DNA from: Sulfuritalea sp.
GTDB lineage: Bacteria; Pseudomonadota; Gammaproteobacteria; Burkholderiales; Rhodocyclaceae
NCBI GenBank assembly: GCA_023700805.1
Contig: JAMPYF010000010.1
Coordinates: 41,407-105,406 of the forward strand
Length of the DNA: 64,000 nt
Reading direction: 5' to 3'
Position 1 is the stretch's first letter, and every line of letters begins with the position of its first letter. Of the stretch, positions 42,661-59,278 are shown in pieces. A program made the position numbers and the translations under genes. The notes beneath the pieces are model-generated. The model saw only the letters and a program-made list of their open reading frames with translations, had not been told where the DNA came from and made no database searches.

Positions 42661-43932
42661 GTGCTTGCGAGACTCCTCGGCAAGCTCGTTCCGCTGCGCC
42701 CGGGCGAAGCCGTGCCGCTGCTGCTCGCCACCGCCTACGGCTTTTGCATCCTGTTCGCCTACTACCTGCTGCGGCCGGTGCGCGACGAAATCGGCGCCGC
42801 CGACCGGCGCAACCTGCAAGTGCTGTGGACAGCGGTATTCCTGGTCATGCTGCTGGCCGTGCCGCTGTATTCGGCGGCGGTGGCGCGGCTGCGGCGCGGC
42901 GTCTTCATCCCGCTCGCCAACCGCTTTTTCGCGCTGAACCTGGTCGCCTTCTACGCGGCGCTGGTGCTGCTGCCGGAAACGGCGCGACCCTGGATCGACC
43001 GCGCCTTCTACGTGTGGACCAGCGTCTTCGCCCTGTTCGTGGTCACCGTGTTCTGGGGCCTGGTGGTCGACCTGTTCCGCAGCGAGCAGGGCCAGCGGCT
43101 GTTCGGCTTCATCAGCGTCGGCGCCTCGCTCGGCGGGGTCGCCGGCTCGGCCGGCACCGCCGCGCTGGCGCCCCACCTGCCGGTGTTCCTGCTGTTGCTG
43201 CTGGCCGTGCTGCCGCTCGAAGCCGCCTGCTGGCTGGCCCGCGCACTCGACCGCCGCGCCGATCTGGCGCCGGCCACACTGAACCGCGAGAGCGAGGCGC
43301 GCATCGGCGGCAGCGCCTGGAGCGGCATCATTCCGGTGTTCCGCGATCCGGCGCTGCGCAACATCGCGCTGTGGATACTCCTGATGACCTTCGCCTCGAC
43401 CATCCTCTACTTCCTGCAGTCGCACCTGGTCGGCGAAGCGATCGCCGACCGCGCGCTGCGGCGGGCCTTCCTCGCGCGCATCGACCTGGCCGTGAATACC
43501 CTCACCATCGTCACCCAGGCGCTGTTCACCGCGCACATCCTGCGCCTGCTCGGCGTCGGCCTGACGCTGGCCGTGTTGCCGGCCGTGGCGGCGCTCGGCT
43601 TCCTGACGCTGGGTACGGCGCCGACGACGATCGCGCTAGGCACGCTGATGCTGGTGCGCGTGCTCTACGACAGCAGCCGCCACGCGCTGGCCAAGCCGGC
43701 GCGCGAAGTGCTGTTCACCTGCGTCGGCCGCGAACAGCGCTACAAATCCAAGGCCTTCATCGACGCCGCCGTGTACCGCGGCGGCGATCTGCTCAGCGGC
43801 TGGATCTACGCCGGCCTCGCGGCGCTGGGCTTGACCGTCGGCGCCATCGCGCTGGCCGCCGTGCCGGCGGCGCTGATCTGGGCGCTGCTGGGGCGGCGGC
43901 TGGGGCGGGTGGTCGGCGCGGCAAACGGCTGA
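42661..43932 (+). CDS. NTT-like MFS transporter
   Basis: 423 aa with about 11-12 membrane segments, starting at GTG three bases after the reductase stop. AYGFCILFAYYLLRPVRDEI near the N-terminus, FWGLVVDLFRSEQGQRLFGF and ALAKPAREVLFTCVGREQRY followed by KSKAFIDAAVYRGGD are typical of the NTP/NDP-exchanger-like (TlcC/NTT) branch of MFS found in free-living bacteria. The substrate is not known for these. Position in the operon suggests it moves a metabolite of the exported reductases; that is inference. Confidence 0.8.
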   Translation: MLARLLGKLVPLRPGEAVPLLLATAYGFCILFAYYLLRPVRDEIGAADRRNLQVLWTAVFLVMLLAVPLYSAAVARLRRGVFIPLANRFFALNLVAFYAALVLLPETARPWIDRAFYVWTSVFALFVVTVFWGLVVDLFRSEQGQRLFGFISVGASLGGVAGSAGTAALAPHLPVFLLLLLAVLPLEAACWLARALDRRADLAPATLNRESEARIGGSAWSGIIPVFRDPALRNIALWILLMTFASTILYFLQSHLVGEAIADRALRRAFLARIDLAVNTLTIVTQALFTAHILRLLGVGLTLAVLPAVAALGFLTLGTAPTTIALGTLMLVRVLYDSSRHALAKPAREVLFTCVGREQRYKSKAFIDAAVYRGGDLLSGWIYAGLAALGLTVGAIALAAVPAALIWALLGRRLGRVVGAANG

Positions 43933-43985
43933 CCAGCCGGATGTCATGAAGCCGCCAAAGTCGGCGATGGTGCTGCGGCGCTGCG

Positions 43986-43991
43986 TATAAT
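43986..43991 (+). promoter_or_regulatory. Perfect -10 element (TATAAT) upstream of mfd
   Basis: TATAAT at 43986-43991 in the 96-bp gap before mfd predicts a start near 43998 and a ~30-nt leader. No clear -35 is seen at the usual distance, so it may be weak or activator-dependent. Confidence 0.45.
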
Positions 43992-44028
43992 TCGCTGCCT
44001 TTCAGTAACCCGCGGCACCCCGCATTCC

Positions 44029-47546
<3,518 letters not shown>

Positions 47547-47547
<1 letters not shown>

Positions 47548-48623
47548 TGCAGATCACTGAAAACCTCAATATCGAAGCCTTCGAACCGATGCCGACGCCG
47601 GAGGAAATCCACGGCCGCGTGCCGCTCTCGGAGGCCGCCGCAGAGTCGGTGCTGGCGGGACGGCGCACCCTGGAACGCATCCTCGACGGCAAGGACCCGC
47701 GCATCTTCGTCGTGGTCGGCCCCTGCTCGATCCACGACCCCGTCGCCGGGCTCGACTACGCGCGGCGCCTGAAGAAACTGGCCGACGAAGTCGCCGGCAC
47801 CATGCTGCTGGTGATGCGCGTGTATTTCGAAAAGCCGCGCACCGCGACCGGCTGGAAGGGTTACATCAACGATCCGCGCATGGACGATTCCTTCCACATC
47901 GAGGAAGGCATGCAGAAGGCGCGCGAGTTCCTGCTGGCCGTCAATGAACTGGGCCTGCCGGCCGGCACCGAGGCGCTCGACCCGATCGCGCCGCAGTATC
48001 TGGGCGACCTGATCGGCTGGGCGGCGATCGGCGCCCGTACCTCGGAATCGCAAACCCATCGCGAGATGTCGTCGGGCCTTTCGGCACCGGTCGGCTTCAA
48101 GAACGGCACCGACGGTTCGCTCGATGCCGCGATCAATGCCATCATTTCCGCCTCCAGCCCGCACAGCTTTCTCGGCATCAACATGCAGGGCCGCTCCAGC
48201 GTGGTGCGCACCGCCGGCAACCGCTACGGCCATCTGGTGCTGCGCGGCGGCGGCGGCCGGCCGAACTACGACACCGTCAGCGTCGCGCTGGCCGAGGCCG
48301 CGCTGGCCAAGGCCGGGCTGCCGCACAATATCGTGATCGATTGCTCGCACGCCAACAGCTACAAGAAGCCGGAACTGCAACCGCTGGTCATGCAGGACTG
48401 CATCAACCAGATCTGCGCCCAGCGCAAGGCCGGCCATCGCTCGATCGTCGGCCTGATGATCGAAAGCTTCATCGAGGCCGGCAACCAGCCCATCCCCGTC
48501 GACCTGTCACAGTTGAAATATGGCTGCTCGGTCACCGATGCCTGCGTCGATTGGCCGACCACCGAGAAAATGATCCGCGACGCCGATGCCGCGCTGCGCG
48601 GCCTCTCCGCCCAACCCGCCTGA
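47547..48623 (+). CDS. aroG: 3-deoxy-7-phosphoheptulonate synthase (class I)
   Basis: 358 aa. It condenses PEP and erythrose 4-phosphate, the first step of the shikimate pathway. Signatures are VVGPCSIHDPVAGLDYARRL, MRVYFEKPRTATGWKGYIND, WAAIGARTSESQTHREMSSG, SAPVGFKNGTDGS and IVIDCSHANSYKK. The length and N-terminal extension fit the AroF/G/H feedback-regulated type; which aromatic amino acid inhibits it cannot be read here. It is translationally linked to mfd, an unusual partner. Confidence 0.96.
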
Positions 48624-48631
48624 GAATCCCC

Positions 48632-49879
48632 ATGAGCCTGATTCGAGCCTTTCGCGGCCTGCGCCCTGCCCCCGGCCAGGCCGGCGCCATCGCCGCGCCG
48701 CCCTACGATGTCCTGTCCAGCGACGAGGCGAGAGTCCGCGCCGCCGGCAAGCCCTGGTCCTTCCTGCACATTTCCAAGCCCGAAATCGACCTGCCGCCCG
48801 ACATGGATCCCTATGCGCCGGCGGTATATGCCAAGGCGGCCGAGAACCTGCAGAAGATGCTGGCCGCCGGGGTGCTGGCCAGGGACGCGGCCCCCTGCTA
48901 TTACGCCTATCGCCTGACCATGCCCGGCATGGGGGGCGATGGCGGCGACCACGTGCAGACCGGCCTGGTGGCCGCCGCGAACGTCGCCGACTACGACAGC
49001 AACCGCATCCGCAAGCATGAGTTCACCCGGCCCGACAAGGAAGACGACCGCGTGCGCCAGATCGAGGCGACGAACGCCCAGACCGGTCCGGTGCTGCTGG
49101 CCTATCCTTCTTCCGCCACCGCCGATGCCCAGATCGCCGCCATCGCGCAGGGCACTCCCGCAGCCGACGTCACCGCCGACGACGGCATCCGCCACCAGAT
49201 CTGGGTGCTGAGCGACGCCGCGCAGCTCGATGCGATCACCCAGACCTTCGATGCGATGCGCGCGCTCTACATCGCCGACGGCCACCACCGCTCGGCCGCC
49301 GCCTCGCGCGTCGCCGCCGCACGCCACCAGCAGGGACGCGTATCGTCCGCCGATTCCTTCCTCTCGGTGATCTTCCCGCATCACCAGATGAAGATCCTCG
49401 ACTACAACCGCGTCGTCAAGGACCTCAATGGCCTCGAAGAGTCGGCGCTGGCGACCCGCCTCGCCGCCGCCTTCACGGTCGAGGACAGCGCCGGCCGCGC
49501 GCATCCGTCCGCTCCCGGCGAGTTCGGCATGTACCTGGCCGGGCGCTGGCGCCGGCTGCGCATCAAACCCGAACTGATTCCCGAGGATCCGGTGGCGCGC
49601 CTCGATGTCTCGCTGCTGTCGGACCACGTGCTGGCGCCGTTGTTGGGCATTGCCGACCTGCGCCGCGACAAGCGCATCGACTTCGTCGGCGGCATCCGCG
49701 GCCTGGCCGAACTGGAAAGGCGCGTCGACTCGGGCGAGATGGCGGTGGCCTTCGCCCTTCATCCGACCAGCATGGATCAGCTGATGGCGGTGGCCGACAG
49801 CAACGAGGTGATGCCGCCCAAATCCACCTGGTTCGAGCCCAAGCTGGCCGACGGCCTGGTCTCCCACGTGCTCGACTAG
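48632..49879 (+). CDS. DUF1015 family protein
   Basis: 415 aa. It carries the DUF1015 pattern: FRGLRPAPGQAGAIAAPPYD, VLSSDEARVRAAGKPWSFLH, VADYDSNRIRKHEFTRPDKE, ALYIADGHHRSAAASRVAAA and IDFVGGIRGLAELERRVDSG. In many bacteria such genes neighbour serine biosynthesis or phosphate-ester metabolism and are annotated as putative HTH-free regulators or kinases; the biochemical role is unsettled. The ATG is 8 bp after the aroG stop, so it belongs to the mfd-aroG operon. Confidence 0.88.
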   Translation: MSLIRAFRGLRPAPGQAGAIAAPPYDVLSSDEARVRAAGKPWSFLHISKPEIDLPPDMDPYAPAVYAKAAENLQKMLAAGVLARDAAPCYYAYRLTMPGMGGDGGDHVQTGLVAAANVADYDSNRIRKHEFTRPDKEDDRVRQIEATNAQTGPVLLAYPSSATADAQIAAIAQGTPAADVTADDGIRHQIWVLSDAAQLDAITQTFDAMRALYIADGHHRSAAASRVAAARHQQGRVSSADSFLSVIFPHHQMKILDYNRVVKDLNGLEESALATRLAAAFTVEDSAGRAHPSAPGEFGMYLAGRWRRLRIKPELIPEDPVARLDVSLLSDHVLAPLLGIADLRRDKRIDFVGGIRGLAELERRVDSGEMAVAFALHPTSMDQLMAVADSNEVMPPKSTWFEPKLADGLVSHVLD

Positions 49880-49924
49880 GCAGGAAGAATGCGGGCCGGC
49901 GCGTAGCGCAGGCCCGTCGGTGCT

Positions 49925-50242
49925 TCAGTCCCTGGCCGCCGTGGCGACAGGCTGCAGACAGCGGCTGCAGGTCGGCGCAGCTTCGCTGACGACATGACCA
50001 TATTTTCGGCATTGCCTTTGGGCGGCATAGAGCGCAAGGGCCGGCCTCTTCGACGCCAGCGCGAGAATCAGCACCGTGGCCAGAATGTAGCTGGCCTGCT
50101 CGCCGGCAGCCCCGTCCAGCAAAGCCTTGGACAGCGGCTGCAACAGGCTCGCGGCAAGCATCAGGATCCCCGAACCGATCACAAAGACCGAGTTGGCAAA
50201 GTGCCTGACCTTGGCTTCAAGTTCTTCTTTCGATGGCGTCAC
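49925..50242 (-). CDS. Hypothetical small membrane protein with Cys pair
   Basis: 105 aa. Two hydrophobic helices (SVFVIGSGILMLAASLLQPL, SYILATVLILALASKRPALA) are followed by a cytosolic tail with C-x18-C-x2-C (QCRKYGHVVSEAAPTCSRCL) that may bind zinc. Not recognised. It is convergent with the DUF1015 gene, and a short GGGCC hairpin lies between them. It is separated from the HU gene by that gene's terminator. Confidence 0.6.
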   Translation of the reverse strand: MTPSKEELEAKVRHFANSVFVIGSGILMLAASLLQPLSKALLDGAAGEQASYILATVLILALASKRPALALYAAQRQCRKYGHVVSEAAPTCSRCLQPVATAARD

Positions 50243-50270
50243 GACGATCCAGAGGGAAATACACTATTCC

Positions 50271-50302
50271 AGAAAACAAGGGCAACCCGCGGGTTGCCCT
50301 TG
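50271..50302 (-). terminator. Rho-independent terminator of the HU gene
   Basis: A perfect 26-bp palindrome at 50277-50302 (arms CAAGGGCAACCCG / CGGGTTGCCCTTG) is followed on the minus strand by TTTTCT. It lies about 60 bp past the HU stop. Confidence 0.85.
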
Positions 50303-50361
50303 TCATGTCCCGGGCATTCAGCCGGGAATGACTTCCCCGAGGGGACATTGGAGCGGGCGGC

Positions 50362-50742
50362 TTACTTCTTCTTGGCGGCCGGCTTCTTTGCCGCGGCCTT
50401 GGGGGCGGCAGGCTTCTTTGCAGCGGCGGGCTTCTTGGCCGCAGCGGGCTTCTTCGCCGCGGGCTTCTTGCCGGCAACGGCGGCCTTCAGGCCAGCGCCG
50501 GCGGAGAACTTGGGAACCGCCTTGGCGGCGATCTTGAGGGGAGCACCCGTCTTCGGGTTCTTGCCGGTGCGAGCGGCGCGATTGACCGCCTTGAAGGTAC
50601 CGAATCCAATCAGGGCAACCGGATTGCCTTTGGAAATTACGGAGGTAATCACTTCGGTCAAGGCATCGATGGCCTTGTTGACCGCGGCCTTGGAAAGCTC
50701 GGCACGCTCGGCTACTGCTTCAATCAGTTCGCTCTTGTTCAT
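50362..50742 (-). CDS. HU-family DNA-binding protein with histone-H1-like Lys/Ala/Pro tail
   Basis: 126 aa. Residues 1-90 are a complete HU domain (MNKSELIEAVAERAELSKAA, LIGFGTFKAVNRAARTGKNP, and KIAAKAVPKFSAGAGLK). The last ~37 residues are repeats of KKPAA/KPAAA ending in KKPAAKKK, like bacterial H1-type tails. The tail would add strong non-specific DNA binding and compaction. The DNA of the tail is repetitive (gcc-gcg-ttc-ttt units) and prone to length change. A GAAGGGGAATTCG stretch provides the ribosome site. Confidence 0.92.
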   Translation of the reverse strand: MNKSELIEAVAERAELSKAAVNKAIDALTEVITSVISKGNPVALIGFGTFKAVNRAARTGKNPKTGAPLKIAAKAVPKFSAGAGLKAAVAGKKPAAKKPAAAKKPAAAKKPAAPKAAAKKPAAKKK

Positions 50743-50849
50743 CGAATTCCCCTTCGGTTTGGAAAGCCGCATTGTTCCACTAATTCTGCGCAAGTTGCAA
50801 GCCCTGCGCGGCTTTGCGCGACGAATCTGTTGCGCCGATGCCAGCCGCG

Positions 50850-51395
50850 CTAGAGGCCCTTCACCGCATAGACCGCCGGCAGGTTGCGCCATGCGCCCTT
50901 GACGTCCATGCCGTAGCCGAAGACGTAGCGATTCGGCAGATGCACGCCGACGAAATCGGCCGCAACCGGCTTGGCACGGCCGAGATTCTTGTCGGCGAAG
51001 ACGGCGCACAATACCTCGCTGGCGCCTTGCTGCCGCAGACGGCGGACCACCTCGGCCATGGTCACGCCTTCGTCGAGAATGTCGTCCACCACCAGCACCA
51101 CGCGACCCGCGACGGTGGACCGCGGCTTGACGATCCATTCCAGCTCGCCGCCGCTGGTGACGTCGCCGTAGCGCGTGACATGCAGGTAATCGAAATCCAG
51201 CGGGAATATCAGTTGCGGCAGGAGTTGGCCGGTGAACACCACGGCACCGCCCATCACCGCCAGCACCAGCGGATTGGCGCCGGCCAGGCGCGCCGTGATT
51301 TCGGCCGCGACGCGCCGTACCGCCAGCGCCGACTCTTCGGCCGAACACAGCAGATCGGCCTCGTCGAAAATCTTCTGCACGTCCTGCGGGCTCAT
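50850..51395 (-). CDS. hpt: Hypoxanthine-guanine phosphoribosyltransferase
   Basis: 181 aa. It salvages hypoxanthine and guanine with PRPP. The PRPP-binding loop is VVLVVDDILDEGVTMAEVVR; VLAVMGGAVVFTGQL and FDYLHVTRYGD are the substrate and PPi loop regions, and ADFVGVHLPNRYVFGYGMD near the C-terminus binds the purine. The gene lies 110 bp downstream of galU on the same strand, with a hairpin in the gap. Confidence 0.94.
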   Translation of the reverse strand: MSPQDVQKIFDEADLLCSAEESALAVRRVAAEITARLAGANPLVLAVMGGAVVFTGQLLPQLIFPLDFDYLHVTRYGDVTSGGELEWIVKPRSTVAGRVVLVVDDILDEGVTMAEVVRRLRQQGASEVLCAVFADKNLGRAKPVAADFVGVHLPNRYVFGYGMDVKGAWRNLPAVYAVKGL

Positions 51396-51401
51396 TGGAC
51401 T

Positions 51402-51440
51402 ACCCTCCCCCCAGCCCCCTCGCCAAGCGAGGGGGTGACA
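51402..51440. repeat. REP-like hairpin between galU and hpt
   Basis: A perfect 9-bp stem CCCCCTCGC / GCGAGGGGG with a CAA loop at 51415-51435, preceded by ACCCTCCCCCCAG. It may end galU transcription partly or protect mRNA ends. The pyrimidine-rich flank is shared with the element inside mfd. Confidence 0.55.
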
Positions 51441-51504
51441 ATGGTTCGCCGCGGCGCGGCTCCGTGTGACGACTGGCGCTCCTTCGGGCGGCCGTGCGGA
51501 GCGC

Positions 51505-52371
51505 TCATGCCATCCGCTTCAGGCTGGCGGCAAAGGCGACGCCGACTTCGGGATGGCGCAGGCCGAAGGCCACCGTCGCTTCGAGATAGCCGAGCTTGGA
51601 GCCGCAGTCGTAGCGCGTGCCCTGGTAACGATAGGCCAGCACCTGCTCCTCCTCCAGCAGCGCGGCAATGCCGTCGGTGAGCTGGATCTCGCCGCCGGAG
51701 CCCTTGCCGATGTTGGCCAGGTGATGAAAGATGCGCGGCGTCAGCACGTAGCGGCCGACCACCGCCAGCGTGGACGGCGCCTCCTCGGGCTTGGGCTTTT
51801 CGACGATGCGCAGGATCTGTTCCAGCGTCTCGTTCATCGGCTTGCTGTCCACGATGCCGTAGCTGCCCGTGTCTTCGCGCGGCACCTGCTGCACGCCGAT
51901 CACCGAGGTGCGGTAGTAGTCGTACACATCCACCATCTGCTTCATGACCGGCGGCTCACCGTCGATCAGGTCGTCGGCCAGCAGCACCGCGAAAGGCTCG
52001 TCGCCCACCGCCGGATAGGCGCAGAGCACCGCATGGCCGAGGCCCAGCGCCTCCGGCTGGCGGATGTAGATGCAGTTGATGTTCTTCGGGATCATGCCGC
52101 GCACGAACTCCAGCAACTCGGTCTTGCCGCGCTGCTCGAGTTCGCTCTCCAACTCATAGGCCTTGTCGAAATGGTCCTCGATCGCGCGCTTGGAGCGGCC
52201 GGTGACGAAGATCATGTCGGTGATGCCGGCGGCCACCGCCTCCTCCACCGCGTACTGGATCAGCGGCTTGTCCACGATCGGCATCATTTCCTTGGGGCTG
52301 GCCTTGGTCGCCGGCAGGAAGCGCGTGCCGAGGCCGGCCACCGGAAACACTGCTTTGGTAACTTTCTTCAT
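51505..52371 (-). CDS. galU: UTP-glucose-1-phosphate uridylyltransferase
   Basis: 288 aa. It makes UDP-glucose for envelope polysaccharides. Signatures are [59 protein letters not shown] and [27 protein letters not shown] is placed well before the ATG. A 25-bp near-perfect palindrome at 52420-52444 upstream could be an operator. Confidence 0.96.
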   Translation of the reverse strand: MKKVTKAVFPVAGLGTRFLPATKASPKEMMPIVDKPLIQYAVEEAVAAGITDMIFVTGRSKRAIEDHFDKAYELESELEQRGKTELLEFVRGMIPKNINCIYIRQPEALGLGHAVLCAYPAVGDEPFAVLLADDLIDGEPPVMKQMVDVYDYYRTSVIGVQQVPREDTGSYGIVDSKPMNETLEQILRIVEKPKPEEAPSTLAVVGRYVLTPRIFHHLANIGKGSGGEIQLTDGIAALLEEEQVLAYRYQGTRYDCGSKLGYLEATVAFGLRHPEVGVAFAASLKRMA

Positions 52372-52419
52372 TTTTTGTTCCTTGGCTTGGAATCGATATC
52401 GGCGGTGAAGCCGATGGCG

Positions 52420-52444
52420 AGGTGATCACAATTTGTGACCACCT
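52420..52444. promoter_or_regulatory. 25-bp palindrome upstream of galU
   Basis: Two 12-bp arms, AGGTGATCACAA and TTGTGACCACCT, around one central base, with a single arm mismatch. It lies between the ligA stop (52481) and galU start (52371). On the minus strand no T-run follows, so an operator is more likely than a terminator. The inner TCACAA/TTGTGA resembles inverted Crp half-sites but in the opposite order, so Crp is not claimed. Confidence 0.45.
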
Positions 52445-52480
52445 CCATTTTTGCCGCCATCGCCTGCGCTACGAGGGTGC

Positions 52481-55665
<3,185 letters not shown>

Positions 55666-55667
55666 GT

Positions 55668-58600
55668 TCACGCCACCTTCTGTTCGACGGCGAGGCGCAA
55701 CGCCTCTTCGATATCGACTTCCACGACGCGCGACACGCCCTGTTCCTGCATGGTCACGCCGATCAGCTGCTGGGCCATTTCCATGGCGATCTTGTTGTGC
55801 GAGATGAAGACGAACTGGGTGTGCGTCGACATGCGCTTGACCATCTCGCAGAAGCGCACGGTGTTCGAATCGTCGAGCGGCGCGTCGACTTCGTCGAGCA
55901 TGCAGAAGGGCGCCGGGTTCAGGTTGAAAATCGCGAACACCAGCGCGATCGCGGTCAGCGCCTTCTCGCCGCCGGAGAGCAGGTGGATCGTGGTGTTCTT
56001 CTTGCCCGGCGGCTGCGCCATGATCTGGATGCCGGCATCGAGAATCTCGTCGCCGGTCAGGATCAGCCTTGCCTCGCCGCCGCCGAACAACTGCGGGAAC
56101 AAGTTGCCGAAATGCATGTTGACGGTGTTGTAGGTCTCCTGCAGCTGCTCGCGGGTTTCGCGGTCGATGCGGCGGATCGCGTCTTCCAGTGTGCCGATCG
56201 CCTCGTTCAGGTCGGCCGCCTGCGCATCGAGAAAACCCTTGCGTTCGGAGGCCGTGGCCAGTTCCTCCAGCGCCGCGAGATTGACCGGACCCAGCGCTTC
56301 GACTTCGGCCGTCAGGCTGGCAATTTCGGCTTGCAGCAGGTTGTCGCGCAGCTTGCCCGTGGCCAGTTCCTCGGCGAAAGGCGCTTCGTCTTCCTCGGTC
56401 ACCACGTGCACCTCGGCCAGGCGCTCGCGGAACTGCTCTTCGTTGATCTGCGAAGCCTGCGCCTTGAGGCGCAGATCGTTGATCTTGTCGCGCAGCGGCA
56501 CCACGCCCTGCTCCAGCCTGAGGCGCTGTTCGTCGAGGCTGCGCAGCTCGCCGGCCGCCGTTTCGAGCACATTGCGCCGTTCCGCCAGCGCCAACTCTTT
56601 GCCCTGCTTCGCATCCAGCGCCGCATGCAGTTGCTCCTGCAGCACCATGTCGCTGATGCCGGCGACTTCGGTGCGCGCACTGGCGGTTTCGACTTCGATG
56701 CGCTGCAACTGGCTGCCCGCCGTGGTCGCGGCGCGCGCATTGTCTTCCAGCTTCGACAGGCATTCGCGCTCGGAGAAGCCGGCCTCCTGGGCCTCGCGGC
56801 CGAGCTGGATTTCGAGCGCCCGCGCCTCGCGCAGGGCCGCATCCTTCTGCCGGTGGATTTCCAGCGCGCGTTCGAGGCGCTCGCGCACCTCGCCGAGGCG
56901 CTCGCGCTGCAACTCGCCCTCGCCCTCGGCGCGCTCGCGCCGCGCCTGTTCGGTTTCGTCCTGACGCTGCAACTCGGCCAGGTCGCGGTCGATCTGCGCC
57001 GAACGCTCCTCGAAGCGCGCCTGCGCCTGGGCCAGCTTCAAGGCCTCCACCTGCGCGGCGTGGAAGGCCTGCTGCGCTTCCTGCATCGCGCGCCGGGCGG
57101 CGCTGAGCTGGGCCTGGGCGTCGGCCAGTTGCTGCTCGGCCGCGCGCTGCACTTCGCGCGCCGCATCCTCGGCCGCCGCGCGCACATCCAGTAGCGCAGC
57201 CAGTTCATCGATCTCGCGCTGGCGTTCGATGACGCCGTGGGTCTTGGCGTCCGGCACATACAGCGTGAGGCCGGCAGGGGTCAGCAGATGGCCGGCGCGC
57301 GACACGCGTTGGCCGGCAGCCAGCGGCAATTCCGCGCCCAGATCCGCGGCGACCGACACGCCGGCCAGCCATTCGTCGAGCACGCCCGACCAGCGCGCAT
57401 CGTCGCAGCGCACCTTGCTGCGCAGACTGTCGGTGGCAGTTGCCGCCGGGTTGGCGGCGGCAGCGCTGGCCAGGGCCAGCGTCAGGATTGCCGGGGGGGG
57501 CGCCGCGACGGCCGCACGCAGGGTTTCTGCATCGGCGGCGAGTGCCGAGAAACGCTCGCGCAGCACGGCTTCGACCGCGGTTTCCCAGCCGGCCTCGACC
57601 TGGATGGACTGCCACAGCGGTTTGGCGTCGGCCAGATTGCGCGCCCTGAGCCAGTCGCCGATCTCGCCGCTTTGCGCCACCTTGGCCTGCAGGTGTGCCA
57701 GCGCATCGTGGCGGGCACGGGTTTCGGTCAGGCTGCGATGTGCGGCCTGGAGGGCCTCGCGCGCGCTGCGCAGTTGCGCCTCGGCGCTCGGCACCGCAGC
57801 CTGCAGCGCCGCCAGCCGTTCCTGGGCCACGGCCAAAGCGGCTTCCGCGCGCTGCTCGGCCTCTTCGGACGCGGCCAGCAGGGCCGGATCGGGCGCGCCC
57901 AGCGCCTGCCGGTCCTGTTCCAGCCGGCTGCGGCGCTGCGCCAGGTTTTCCAGAGCGCGCTGGGCGTGGCCGCGGTCGGCTTCGGCGAGGCGCAATGCCT
58001 GCTCGGCTTCGCTCAGGCTGCGGCGCGCCTCGGTGACGTCGCTGCCGGCGGCCTGCAGCGCATCCTCGGCATCGGGCAGGCGCGCGGCGGCTTCCTCGTG
58101 GCGCGCGGCGGCGGTGGCGGAACGGGTGCGCGAATTTTCCAGCAACTGGGTCCAGCGCGCCTCGTCCTCGGCCAGCTGGCGCTGCTGCGCGCGCCAATGG
58201 CCGTCCTCGGCATCCAGCTGGGCCAGGCGCGCTTCGAGCCGCGAACGCGAATCGCGCAAATGGCTGATTTCGGATTCGAGCCGGCTGACTTCGGTGTTCG
58301 CCGTGTACATGTCGGCCTGCGCCGCGTGCAGCGAGTCCGACGCGGAGAAATGGCTTTCGCGCGCATGCTCGACGCGCGCTTCGATTTCGCGCAACTGTGC
58401 AGTCTCGGCTTCGACGCGATTGACGGCCTCGTCCACCTGGCGCGCCAGGCGCTGAGCGTCGTTCCTGGCATCGTTGCGCTTTTTGAGCCAGAGCAGGGTC
58501 TGCTTTCTCGACACCTGTTCGTGCAGGCCGCGATACTGTTGCGCCACGGTGGCCTGTGCCTGCAGATGGCCGACCTGGGCTTCCAGCTCGTTGCGGATGT

Positions 58601-59186
58601 CATCGACGCGGGCGATGTTCTCGCGCGCATCTTCGAGGCGGTGCTCGGTTTCCTTGCGCCTTTCCTTGTACTTGGTGACGCCGGCCGCTTCTTCGAGGTA
58701 GAAGCGCAACTCGTCGGGCTTGGCCTCGACGATGCGCGAGATCATGCCCTGGCCGATGATGGCGTAGGCGCGCGGACCCAGGCCGGTGCCGAGGAAGAGA
58801 TCGATCACGTCGCGGCGGCGCACGTGCAGGTTGTTGATGTAGTAGCTGGAATTGCCTTCGCGATCGAGCAGGCGCTTGACCGTGATTTCGGCGTACTGGC
58901 TCCACTGGCCGGCGGCGCGGCCCTGGGCATTGTCGAAATACAGCTCGACGCTGGCACGGCTGACCTGTTTGCGGTTGCCGGAACCCTTGAAGATCACGTC
59001 CTGGATCGATTCGCCGCGCAGTTCGGAGGCCTTCGACTCGCCGAGCACCCAGCGCACGGCATCGATGATGTTCGACTTGCCGCAACCATTGGGTCCGACC
59101 ACCCCGGCCAGCTGGCCCGGGAAAAGCACGGTAGTGGGCTCCACAAACGACTTGAAGCCCGAAAGTTTCAGCTTGTTTAGACGCAC
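55668..59186 (-). CDS. smc: Chromosome segregation protein SMC
   Basis: 1172 aa. Walker A is [20 protein letters not shown] near residue 32. Two long coiled coils flank the hinge (~500-660, with [20 protein letters not shown]). The C-terminal head has the signature [20 protein letters not shown] and Walker [24 protein letters not shown] with ScpAB compacts and segregates the chromosome. Coiled-coil regions are Arg/Ala/Glu-rich. The dispersed 16-bp motif lies in the second coiled coil, read as ELALAE. It is divergent from queF with a 92-bp gap. Confidence 0.97.
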   Translation of the reverse strand: MRLNKLKLSGFKSFVEPTTVLFPGQLAGVVGPNGCGKSNIIDAVRWVLGESKASELRGESIQDVIFKGSGNRKQVSRASVELYFDNAQGRAAGQWSQYAEITVKRLLDREGNSSYYINNLHVRRRDVIDLFLGTGLGPRAYAIIGQGMISRIVEAKPDELRFYLEEAAGVTKYKERRKETEHRLEDARENIARVDDIRNELEAQVGHLQAQATVAQQYRGLHEQVSRKQTLLWLKKRNDARNDAQRLARQVDEAVNRVEAETAQLREIEARVEHARESHFSASDSLHAAQADMYTANTEVSRLESEISHLRDSRSRLEARLAQLDAEDGHWRAQQRQLAEDEARWTQLLENSRTRSATAAARHEEAAARLPDAEDALQAAGSDVTEARRSLSEAEQALRLAEADRGHAQRALENLAQRRSRLEQDRQALGAPDPALLAASEEAEQRAEAALAVAQERLAALQAAVPSAEAQLRSAREALQAAHRSLTETRARHDALAHLQAKVAQSGEIGDWLRARNLADAKPLWQSIQVEAGWETAVEAVLRERFSALAADAETLRAAVAAPPPAILTLALASAAAANPAATATDSLRSKVRCDDARWSGVLDEWLAGVSVAADLGAELPLAAGQRVSRAGHLLTPAGLTLYVPDAKTHGVIERQREIDELAALLDVRAAAEDAAREVQRAAEQQLADAQAQLSAARRAMQEAQQAFHAAQVEALKLAQAQARFEERSAQIDRDLAELQRQDETEQARRERAEGEGELQRERLGEVRERLERALEIHRQKDAALREARALEIQLGREAQEAGFSERECLSKLEDNARAATTAGSQLQRIEVETASARTEVAGISDMVLQEQLHAALDAKQGKELALAERRNVLETAAGELRSLDEQRLRLEQGVVPLRDKINDLRLKAQASQINEEQFRERLAEVHVVTEEDEAPFAEELATGKLRDNLLQAEIASLTAEVEALGPVNLAALEELATASERKGFLDAQAADLNEAIGTLEDAIRRIDRETREQLQETYNTVNMHFGNLFPQLFGGGEARLILTGDEILDAGIQIMAQPPGKKNTTIHLLSGGEKALTAIALVFAIFNLNPAPFCMLDEVDAPLDDSNTVRFCEMVKRMSTHTQFVFISHNKIAMEMAQQLIGVTMQEQGVSRVVEVDIEEALRLAVEQKVA
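56584..56599 (-). repeat. Dispersed 16-bp motif, copy 8 (in smc)
   Basis: Reads AAGAGTTGGCGCTGGC on the minus strand. SMC reads it in a third frame (E-L-A-L-A), unlike the KVGAG frame of copies 1, 5, 6 and 7. Confidence 0.8.
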
Positions 59187-59239
59187 TGGGATTGAACCGG
59201 AAAGATGATGGCAAAGAGACGACTCTGCAGCCGCGCCAT

Positions 59240-59245
59240 TATAAT
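59240..59245 (+). promoter_or_regulatory. Perfect -10 element (TATAAT) upstream of queF
   Basis: TATAAT at 59240-59245 in the smc/queF divergent gap, 33 bp before the queF ATG. No strong -35 is visible. No preQ1-type riboswitch structure was recognised in the short leader. Confidence 0.45.
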
Positions 59246-59278
59246 CCGTCCCGCCCCTCCTACCCGCAGCCAGACAGC

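Noticed and set aside
50371..50470. Tandem gcc/ttc-rich repeat considered as a CRISPR or satellite array
   Set aside because: It is the coding sequence of the KPAA repeat tail of the HU protein; no spacers are present.
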